From an uncultured Phocaeicola sp. (GTDB taxonomy: Bacteria; Bacteroidota; Bacteroidia; Bacteroidales; Bacteroidaceae), in assembly GCA_944320135.1 (NCBI GenBank), contig CALUGI010000001.1, positions 1-64,000 on the forward strand: 64,000 nt of DNA. Direction: 5' to 3'. The notes below the pieces were generated by a model that saw only the letters and a list, made by a program, of their open reading frames with translations, was not told the DNA's origin and did no database searches. The position numbers were made by a program, and so were the translations under genes. This document shows, one piece after another, positions 23,844 through 30,596 of this stretch; positions within the stretch are counted from its first letter, which is position 1, and each line of letters starts with the position of its first letter.

Positions 23844-25181
23844 TTATTTTTTTGCATTGCGTGCGCGGATTATTCCACCCACCTTACCTTTACCTAAACG
23901 GATATAGTCGAGCATCGGACGGTGCGAAGGGCACGTGAACTGACACGATCCGCATTCAATGCACGACATAATCATCTCATGCTCCACGCGCTCCCAGTCG
24001 CCGTGAGCAGAGCAAGTGGCCAGCAGATACGGTTCAAGCCCCATCGGACATACGCTGACACACTTTGCACAACGAATGCAAGGCTGGGGAGCCGTGCGCT
24101 TCGCCTCCTTCTCATTGATTACCAAAATGCCGGAACTGCCTTTGCATACGGGCACATCCACCGTAGCAAGCGCCTTCCCCATCATCGGGCCTCCTCCGAC
24201 AACCTTTCCCGTATCTTCGGGAAGTCCGCCCGCCGCATCAATGAGCTGGCTCATCGGAGTCCCCATACGAGCAAGGAAATTGGAAGGTTCCGCCAACGAC
24301 TTGCCCGTCACCGTCACCACACGTTCAAAAAGCGGCTTGTTCTTCTGGACCGCTTCATACACGGCAAACGCCGTTCCTACGTTTTGCACCACAGCCCCCA
24401 CATTGATGGGAATTGCAGGCGGAGCAGGAACCTGACGACGGATTATGGCATCAATCAGCTGCTTCTCGCCTCCTTGCGGATATTTCACCTTCAGCGGAAC
24501 AACCTCAATGCCCGGATAAGCAGACGCCTTTTCAGCCATCAGGCGGATAGCGTCCGGCTTGTTATTCTCGATGCCGATATATGCCTTGTCCACCTTCACC
24601 GCTTTCATGAGAATGCTCACTCCAACCAGAATTTCTTCTGTCTTTTCCAGCATCAGCCGATGGTCCGCCGTAAGATAAGGTTCGCACTCCACACCGTTGA
24701 TTATCACGCACTCCGCTTTGCATCCGGGCGGAGGGGTCAGCTTGACATGGGTCGGAAAGCACGCGCCTCCCATGCCTACCACTCCCGCATCCTTTATTTT
24801 CGCTACAATTTCCTCCGGAGAGAAACGGCACTCCCTTACCAATGACGGAGTCCGGTCGATGGAATCTTCCCATTCGTCTCCCTCCACATCAATGAAAATG
24901 GCCGGCTTGCGGTAACCGCTTGCGTCAACCACATTGTCTATCTTGTTCACCTTTCCGGAAACGGAAGAAAAGACAGCAGCCGAAACGAAGCCTCCCGCTT
25001 CTGCAATCTTGGTTCCCACTTTCACCGCATCACCTTTCTTGACGACAGGCACAGCCGGAGCGCCGATGTGCTGCGACAAGGGAAAAACGGCTTGCTTGGG
25101 AAGTTCCGCCACACGGATGGCTTTTCCTGCCGACAACTTGTTTTCTGCCGGATGGACTCCACCTATTCTAAATGTTTTCAC
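23844..25181 (-). CDS. rnfC: Rnf electron transport complex subunit C (NADH site)
   Basis: 445 residues. The family module for NAD(H) and FMN binding includes GMGGACFPTHVKL and INGVECEPYLTADHRLML. Near the C-terminus two [4Fe-4S] clusters are bound by CIRCAKCVSVCPMGLEPY and CIECGSCQFTCPSHRP. It is a peripheral cytoplasmic subunit where NAD+ is reduced. It begins with the biotinyl-like domain (GGVHPAENKLSAGKAI). It is 20 nt behind rnfB. Confidence 0.95.
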   Translation of the reverse strand: MKTFRIGGVHPAENKLSAGKAIRVAELPKQAVFPLSQHIGAPAVPVVKKGDAVKVGTKIAEAGGFVSAAVFSSVSGKVNKIDNVVDASGYRKPAIFIDVEGDEWEDSIDRTPSLVRECRFSPEEIVAKIKDAGVVGMGGACFPTHVKLTPPPGCKAECVIINGVECEPYLTADHRLMLEKTEEILVGVSILMKAVKVDKAYIGIENNKPDAIRLMAEKASAYPGIEVVPLKVKYPQGGEKQLIDAIIRRQVPAPPAIPINVGAVVQNVGTAFAVYEAVQKNKPLFERVVTVTGKSLAEPSNFLARMGTPMSQLIDAAGGLPEDTGKVVGGGPMMGKALATVDVPVCKGSSGILVINEKEAKRTAPQPCIRCAKCVSVCPMGLEPYLLATCSAHGDWERVEHEMIMSCIECGSCQFTCPSHRPMLDYIRLGKGKVGGIIRARNAKK

Positions 25182-25201
25182 GGTCGATATTTTTTAAGTT
25201 C

Positions 25202-26050
25202 TTAATTCGATGTTTCTTCCGCCTTCGCCTTGCGCGGAGGAAAGTTTGCCGCCACAATCGCGCCTTGCGGACATTCCGTCTCGCACTTGCGGCACAATTT
25301 GCATTTCGCGGGGTCGATATACGCCAGATTGTTTTCCAGCGTTATTGCCTCGAACGGACAGACTTTCACGCATTTGCCGCAACCGATGCAGGCCGCCGTA
25401 CAGACTTTGCGAGCCACGGCTCCCTTATCTTTGTTGACGCACTGCACGTACACGCGGCGGCTGTTCTTCCCTTTCGGACGAAGTTCGATAATATTGCGCG
25501 GACAAGCCTTGACGCAAGCGCCGCAAGCGGTACATTTTGCCTCATCCACCTCAGGGAGTCCCGTTTCCGGATTCATCCGAATAGCCCCGAACTGACATGC
25601 CGACACGCAGTCGCCGCATCCCAAGCAACCGAACGTACACCCGGTTTCTCCGCCGTATGTGGAATTTGCCACCGCGCACGAACGGACGCTGTCGTACACG
25701 GTCAGTTTGGGACGGTTCGCACATGTGCCATTGCATCTTACTACCGCCACCTTCGGCTCCGCAGCTCCAGCCGCCAGCCCCAGAATGGCCGCAACTTTTT
25801 CCATAGTAGCCTGCCCTCCTACGGGACACAGCTTTCCTTCCAGCGAACCGGCCTTCACGCAGGCTGAAGCGAATCCGGAGCATCCCGGATAGCCGCATCC
25901 GCCGCAGTTGGCTTGCGGCAACACTTCTGCCACCTTTCCGATTCGAGGGTCTTCATACACGGCGAACTTCTTGGACGCGAAGTACAATATGACTGCTGAA
26001 ACCAGTCCGATTGCGCCCAATGATATCACCGCCACTAAAATCAGATTCAT
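25202..26050 (-). CDS. rnfB: Rnf electron transport complex subunit B (ferredoxin-type)
   Basis: 282 residues from the start MNLILVAVISLGAIGLVSAV; the frame is open upstream but that part has no family match. After one membrane helix comes the [4Fe-4S] motif NCGGCGYPGC (C49, C52, C57), then three or four ferredoxin-like CxxCxxCxxxCP motifs (CLGCGDCVSACQFGA, CTACGACVKACP, CIGCGKCVKVCP, CKLCRKCETECP). It accepts electrons from ferredoxin and feeds the complex. It is longer in clusters than the E. coli protein, as usual for anaerobes. Confidence 0.95.
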   Translation of the reverse strand: MNLILVAVISLGAIGLVSAVILYFASKKFAVYEDPRIGKVAEVLPQANCGGCGYPGCSGFASACVKAGSLEGKLCPVGGQATMEKVAAILGLAAGAAEPKVAVVRCNGTCANRPKLTVYDSVRSCAVANSTYGGETGCTFGCLGCGDCVSACQFGAIRMNPETGLPEVDEAKCTACGACVKACPRNIIELRPKGKNSRRVYVQCVNKDKGAVARKVCTAACIGCGKCVKVCPFEAITLENNLAYIDPAKCKLCRKCETECPQGAIVAANFPPRKAKAEETSN

Positions 26051-26066
26051 AATAGATGTTAGTTTA

Positions 26067-26492
26067 TTAATTGTTTGTTGATTCCAAGGTAAAAACAAAA
26101 GTCCGTCTGAAACGTCCCCGGCACGCATACAGCCCTATATAATAAGGTATGAGCATGCACAGAGCAACCACAGCGGACAAAGGCTCATTGCCTCCGCTGA
26201 AACGCATGGCTGCAAAAAGCGAAACGAGCACTACCGCAAAAGGCAACGCGAAAGCCCACAGCACGGCTTTCAGCCCCAGAGACGCCGCTCCGCCTATCAC
26301 CACCTGCTGGCCTACCCGACAATCGATTTGCTTGTCATTATAAACATCTATCAGTTTTTCTTCCGAGTCTGATACGCTGCAATGCCCTTTGACACTGCAT
26401 GATGCGCAAGCTGAAGTCTGCACGATCCTCACTTTGAGATGAGGGCCGTCTATGTTTTCCACAATACCCAGATGTTTTATCTTGTCAGCCAT
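26067..26492 (-). CDS. rseC: RseC/MucC-type protein at the head of the rnf operon
   Basis: 141 residues. A cytoplasmic N-terminal domain contains four cysteines in SACASCSVKGHCSVSD, a likely Fe-S or metal site. Two transmembrane helices follow at about residues 75-95 and 100-120. Proteins of this family accompany rnf or the SoxR-reducing complex. The start MADKIKHLGIVENIDGPHLK is preferred to the ATG four codons upstream. It is the first gene, 16 nt before rnfB, with a good -7 element 28 nt ahead. Confidence 0.88.
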   Translation of the reverse strand: MADKIKHLGIVENIDGPHLKVRIVQTSACASCSVKGHCSVSDSEEKLIDVYNDKQIDCRVGQQVVIGGAASLGLKAVLWAFALPFAVVLVSLFAAMRFSGGNEPLSAVVALCMLIPYYIGLYACRGRFRRTFVFTLESTNN

Positions 26493-26520
26493 TTTGCAAA
26501 CCACACATTACAATACGGCA

Positions 26521-26528
26521 CAAATGTA
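26521..26528 (-). promoter_or_regulatory. -7 element of the rnf operon
   Basis: TACATTTG on the minus strand, 28 nt ahead of the rseC-like start codon; the seven genes downstream are spaced by at most 20 nt or overlap, so this probably drives all of them. Confidence 0.55.
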
Positions 26529-26602
26529 ACATAAAAATTGATTCGCTGGTAACGTTAACGGAAAAATTCATGTATAAAAAAAGAAAAAGGCAAAGAACAA
26601 AA

Positions 26603-26640
26603 GAAAAAACGCCCCGCACGCTCTACAGGAAGCGTCAGGG
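26603..26640 (-). terminator. Terminator of the ATP-grasp gene
   Basis: On the minus strand CCCTGACGCT pairs with AGCGTGCGGG (two mismatches, 8-nt loop) and is followed by a T-rich run from 26610 downwards. It lies 15 nt behind the stop codon. Confidence 0.55.
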
Positions 26641-26655
26641 AGTTTCTTCCGGATT

Positions 26656-27828
26656 TCAAGGCTCCACCAAAACATAAGCCTGATAGCGGGTGCCGGCATC
26701 CACTCCCGTCAGCGAAAGGTAGCCGCCGATTATTTTTCCGTCGACCGTCTGCAACGGGTATCGCTCCTTCAACGAACGATGGGTTTCGAGCGCTTGCCCT
26801 TGAGCGGAATAGTGCTCCACCCTGAAGCGGCCTTCGGAACGAGGATGCACAAAGCGCGCGTTTATCTCATGGGCCGCAATCCCCATATTCATCCGGAGAT
26901 TGATTTCCACGCAGGGATGGACGCGAAATTCATCGTTCACGCGGCACACCATCATGTCAACGCCCAAACATCCTTTATATCCGTCCTCCAAAAGGGAGGA
27001 AAGCTCCACCTCAAGCGACGTCCTCACCCGATGAAGCACATCCGCCGACACGTAGGCCGACAACAGCGACTCGATGCGTTCGTCGGAACACAAACGGTTT
27101 CCTTTGTAGTTGCCGTGAGAGTCCGTATCAAACAGAGAGTAGCCGAGGAAGAACACGCCCCCGCAACCGTCTGCAAAGAACTCCATCGCAAAATCGCACG
27201 CCCGCTCGTAAAGGGGTTCCGCCATCACCGCGCCTTGCGTGCGGAGAATCCGGCTCACCCATCCCTCCACCGACTGCGTCCACGAGGAAGAAGACACCTT
27301 CACGATTCCCCGGCCGCTGCCCGACCAGGGAGCTTTTAGCACCACCTCGCCCATCTCGGACATGCAGAACTCCGCTTCATGCAACGAACGGCACACGAAC
27401 GCTTCACCGCACACTCCCGGAAGAGACTTCAAGGCTTCCAGCACCCCGGCACTGCACTGCCGCCCGGACAACCGGCGCACGCGTTCCATCTGCGGGTCTG
27501 TGAGCAAAAAATCTTCGTCCACTCCGGCCAGACGGAGCGTATGAAGCAATGCCGGGTCCCATCCCCACGGGACATATTCGGCCGATTCCCACTCAAGCGT
27601 CCATGCCGCCCCCCGCAACAAATCGGCATCGCCCGTCTGCGAACGCAGCAGTTCCACTTGTTTCCACTCGCTGACCTTCACCTTCGCGCCCGCCTCGGCA
27701 TACCAGACGGGAAGCACGGCCAAATCGTATGCCATGCGCACAATCTCGCCGGAGGGCTTGTAAAAGGGCGTGTTGTTCGCCAACGCCGCATCATGCGAAG
27801 GATTGAAACAATAAATCTTTCTAACCAT
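26656..27828 (-). CDS. ATP-grasp-like protein, substrate unknown
   Basis: 390 residues from MVRKIYCFNPSHDAALANNT; the open frame upstream crosses a promoter-like element and repeat units. The C-terminal two thirds look like an ATP-grasp ligase: VVLKAPWSGSGRGIVKV (nucleotide-binding Lys165 and glycine-rich loop), VMAEPLYERACDFAMEFFAD, and LGVDMMVCRV then HPCVEINLRMNMG (Asp291, Glu308, Asn310, the usual metal ligands). ATP-grasp enzymes join a carboxylate to an amine or similar via an acyl phosphate. No carrier, peptide or partner enzyme is adjacent; the divergent neighbour is glutamine synthetase. A Bacteroidales conserved protein with no assigned function that I know of. Confidence 0.72.
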   Translation of the reverse strand: MVRKIYCFNPSHDAALANNTPFYKPSGEIVRMAYDLAVLPVWYAEAGAKVKVSEWKQVELLRSQTGDADLLRGAAWTLEWESAEYVPWGWDPALLHTLRLAGVDEDFLLTDPQMERVRRLSGRQCSAGVLEALKSLPGVCGEAFVCRSLHEAEFCMSEMGEVVLKAPWSGSGRGIVKVSSSSWTQSVEGWVSRILRTQGAVMAEPLYERACDFAMEFFADGCGGVFFLGYSLFDTDSHGNYKGNRLCSDERIESLLSAYVSADVLHRVRTSLEVELSSLLEDGYKGCLGVDMMVCRVNDEFRVHPCVEINLRMNMGIAAHEINARFVHPRSEGRFRVEHYSAQGQALETHRSLKERYPLQTVDGKIIGGYLSLTGVDAGTRYQAYVLVEP

Positions 27829-27854
27829 ACCGCTAAAGACAATGATGACGGCCG

Positions 27855-27862
27855 CTAAAGTA
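27855..27862 (-). promoter_or_regulatory. Possible -7 element of the ATP-grasp gene
   Basis: TACTTTAG on the minus strand, one mismatch to TAnnTTTG, 26 nt ahead of the chosen start codon. Confidence 0.35.
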
Positions 27863-27901
27863 CGAAAACTTCCCGATATATCCGACATGGGGAGACCGCA
27901 T

Positions 27902-27967
27902 AAAAACGTGCGGACGCTTCGCTCAAACGCCGACAAGTTTTAACCGGAATGCGGGCGCTCCTTATTT
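27902..27967. repeat. 22-nt intergenic repeat array, three degenerate units
   Basis: Units 27902-27924, 27925-27945 and 27946-27967 (23, 21, 22 nt) start AAAAACGTGCGGACG, AAACGCCGACAAG and GGAATGCGGGCGC. They are less regular than elsewhere but have the same spacing and the same position, between two divergent genes. Confidence 0.4.
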
Positions 27968-28022
27968 ATTTCCCGACCCGGCTTTTACAAACTTTCAATA
28001 CGCTTTATAAACACTGCAATTG

Positions 28023-28037
28023 ATTTCAATTTGAAAT
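28023..28037. promoter_or_regulatory. Perfect 7-bp palindrome upstream of glnN
   Basis: ATTTCAA-T-TTGAAAT, about 90 nt upstream of the -7 element. It could be an operator for the glutamine synthetase gene; no regulator is identified. Confidence 0.3.
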
Positions 28038-28127
28038 AAAACTCAGAAAATTAAAAACAAAATGAAACATCATAAAAATTAAAAACGAAAAAGCGCGCAA
28101 ACGCCGCGCCGACAAAACAAAAAGACA

Positions 28128-28135
28128 TAATTTTG
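28128..28135 (+). promoter_or_regulatory. -7 element of glnN and A/C-rich leader
   Basis: TAATTTTG followed by CAG matches the Bacteroides -7 box. The predicted leader (about 28143-28217) is strongly A- and C-rich with almost no G, hence unstructured, a feature that often favours translation without a Shine-Dalgarno sequence in this phylum. Confidence 0.5.
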
Positions 28136-28217
28136 CAGTGAAATCAAAACAAAAAGATATAAACAACAACAATACACAAACAAAAAGCAATACAAACATC
28201 ACTTAAACTAAAAGGTT

Positions 28218-30407
28218 ATGTCAACATTAAGATTTAGAGTCGTAGAGAAAGCCTTCCAGACGAAGCCCGTTGAAGTGAGCACGCCCAAAGAACGGCCGAG
28301 CGAGTATTTCGGAAAATACGTGTTCAACAGGGAGAAAATGTTCAAATACCTGCCCTCCAATGTCTACGCGAAACTGATTGACGCAATGGACAATGGGGCT
28401 GCACTTGACCGCAGCGTAGCAGACGCCGTAGCGGAAGGCATGAAACGCTGGGCCGACGAACTCGGAGCCACCCACTACACCCATTGGTTCCAGCCGCTCA
28501 CAGAAGGAACGGCAGAGAAGCATGACGCCTTCGTAGAGCACGACGGAAAAGGAGGAATGATGGAAGAATTTTCCGGCAAGCTGCTCGTGCAGCAAGAACC
28601 GGACGCATCCTCGTTCCCTAACGGCGGCATACGCAACACCTTCGAAGCGCGGGGATACAGCGCATGGGACCCGTCGTCGCCGGTATTCATCGTAGACGAC
28701 ACGCTCTGCATCCCTACAGTATTCATAGCCTATACCGGAGAATCGCTCGACTACAAGGCCCCGCTGCTGAAAGCCTTGCGCGCGGTCGACAAAGCCGCTA
28801 CAGAAGTGTGCCACTATTTCAACCCCGAAGTGAAAAAGGTGATGGCCTATTTGGGTTGGGAGCAGGAGTATTTCCTTGTCGACGAAGGCTTGTACGCCGC
28901 ACGCCCCGACCTGCTCCTCACAGGACGCACGCTGATGGGGCATGAAGCCTCCAAGAACCAGCAGCTGGAAGACCATTACTTCGGAGCGATACCCACCCGC
29001 GTGGCGGCATTCATGAAAGACCTTGAAGTACAGGCCCTCGAATTGGGCATTCCCGTCAAGACGCGCCACAACGAAGTGGCGCCCAACCAGTTCGAGCTTG
29101 CGCCTATCTTCGAGGAATGCAACCTGGCAGTCGACCACAACATGCTCATCATGTCGCTCATGCGCAAGGTGGCGCGCAACCACGGATTCCGCGTGCTGCT
29201 CCACGAAAAGCCCTTCAAGGGAGTCAACGGCTCCGGCAAACACAACAACTGGTCGCTGGGAACCGACACGGGAACGCTGCTGATGGCCCCCGGAAAGACC
29301 TCTGAAGAAAACTTGCGCTTCATCACCTTCATCGTCAACACGCTGATGGCCGTTTACCGCCACAACGGACTGCTGAAGGCTTCCATCATGAGCGCCACCA
29401 ACGCGCACCGTCTGGGAGCGAACGAAGCGCCTCCCGCCATCATCTCGTCTTTCCTCGGCACGCAGCTGAGCAAGGTGCTCGACCACATGGAAGACAGCAC
29501 TACCGACGAACTGATTGCGCTCGGAGGAAAGCACGGCATGAAGCTGGACATTCCGCAGATTCCGGAACTGCTCATCGACAATACCGACCGCAACCGCACC
29601 TCGCCGTTCGCCTTCACGGGCAACCGCTTCGAGTTTCGCGCGGTAGGCTCGGAAGCCAACTGTGCCAGCGCGATGATTGCGCTCAACACAGCCGTAGCCG
29701 AACAGCTTACGGAGTTCAAGCAGAAGGTCGACGCGCTCATCGAGCAGGGAGAACCGAAAATCTCCGCCATCATCCAAGTGGTGCGCGAATACATCAAACT
29801 CAGCAAGCCCATCCGCTTTGACGGAAACGGCTACAGCGACGAGTGGAAAGAGGAAGCCGCACGCCGGGGGTTGGACTGCGAGACAAGCTGTCCGGTCATC
29901 TTCGACCAGTATCTGACGCCGGAAAGCATCCGTATGTTCGAATCGGAAGGCGTCATGACGCAAAAGGAGCTGGAGGCGCGCAACGAAGTGAAATGGGAAA
30001 CCTACACCAAAAAAATTCAAATCGAGGCGCGCGTACTGGGCGACTTGGTGATGAACCACATCGTGCCGGTGGCCACCGAATATCAAAGCAAACTGATTGA
30101 CAACGTGTACAAGATGAAAGACCTGTTCCCCGCCGAAGAAGCGAACCGCCTTTCAGCCGAGAACTTGGCCATCATCCGGAAGATTTCCGAGCACACCACC
30201 TACATCAAAGAACACGTAGACACGATGGTTGAGGCGCGGAAGGTTGCCAACAAGATTTCGGACGAGCGCGAGAAAGCCGTCGCTTACCACGACACCATCG
30301 CACCGATGCTCGAACAAATCCGCTACCACATCGACAAACTGGAGCTGATTGTCGACGACCAGATGTGGACGCTGCCGAAATACCGGGAATTATTGTTCGT
30401 CAGATAG
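28218..30407 (+). CDS. glnN: Glutamine synthetase type III
   Basis: 729 residues, the size of GSIII (about 700-730), clearly larger than GSI or GSII. It makes glutamine from glutamate, ammonia and ATP in the cytosol as a dodecamer. N-terminal segment ERPSEYFGKYVFN, then GGIRNTFEARGYSAWDPSSP, YLGWEQEYFLVDEGLYAARP, KTRHNEVAPNQFELAPIFEE and RFEFRAVGSEANCASAM are family signatures. GSIII was first described in Bacteroides fragilis. It is a single gene with its own promoter; P-II or AmtB genes are not nearby. Confidence 0.96.
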   Translation: MSTLRFRVVEKAFQTKPVEVSTPKERPSEYFGKYVFNREKMFKYLPSNVYAKLIDAMDNGAALDRSVADAVAEGMKRWADELGATHYTHWFQPLTEGTAEKHDAFVEHDGKGGMMEEFSGKLLVQQEPDASSFPNGGIRNTFEARGYSAWDPSSPVFIVDDTLCIPTVFIAYTGESLDYKAPLLKALRAVDKAATEVCHYFNPEVKKVMAYLGWEQEYFLVDEGLYAARPDLLLTGRTLMGHEASKNQQLEDHYFGAIPTRVAAFMKDLEVQALELGIPVKTRHNEVAPNQFELAPIFEECNLAVDHNMLIMSLMRKVARNHGFRVLLHEKPFKGVNGSGKHNNWSLGTDTGTLLMAPGKTSEENLRFITFIVNTLMAVYRHNGLLKASIMSATNAHRLGANEAPPAIISSFLGTQLSKVLDHMEDSTTDELIALGGKHGMKLDIPQIPELLIDNTDRNRTSPFAFTGNRFEFRAVGSEANCASAMIALNTAVAEQLTEFKQKVDALIEQGEPKISAIIQVVREYIKLSKPIRFDGNGYSDEWKEEAARRGLDCETSCPVIFDQYLTPESIRMFESEGVMTQKELEARNEVKWETYTKKIQIEARVLGDLVMNHIVPVATEYQSKLIDNVYKMKDLFPAEEANRLSAENLAIIRKISEHTTYIKEHVDTMVEARKVANKISDEREKAVAYHDTIAPMLEQIRYHIDKLELIVDDQMWTLPKYRELLFVR

Positions 30408-30456
30408 TTCTTCTATTATTATATTAGGATTATCCCTTATTTCTTATTGGTTGTTT

Positions 30457-30508
30457 GATAAAACAGAGGCCGGCTTTCCGTGAGGAAGGACGGCCTCGCC
30501 GGTTTTAT
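30457..30508. terminator. Bidirectional terminator behind glnN
   Basis: ATAAAAC at 30458-30464 pairs with GTTTTAT at 30502-30508, with an imperfect GC-rich stem between (GAGGCCG with CGGCCTC) and a short loop. It lies between the convergent glnN and amidase genes. Confidence 0.6.
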
Positions 30509-30510
30509 GC

Positions 30511-30580
30511 AAACGGACGGCGGCGCAAAGAGCGAAAGGCGCGCGCAGACCGGACGAAAAGCGGCGGCATTTTTTCTCTC
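30511..30580. repeat. 22-nt intergenic repeat array, three units
   Basis: Units 30511-30534, 30535-30556 and 30557-30580 (24, 22, 24 nt) start AAACGGACGGCGGCG, AAAGGCGCGCGC and AAAAGCGGCGGCATTTTTT. They lie between the glnN terminator and the end of the amidase gene, in a convergent rather than a divergent region. Confidence 0.5.
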
Positions 30581-30596
30581 GCCGCTTCAAGAAGAT

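Noticed and set aside
28227..30086. 619-codon open frame on the minus strand
   Set aside because: Antisense shadow of glutamine synthetase III, whose family signatures are unambiguous; the antisense translation has no recognisable domain.
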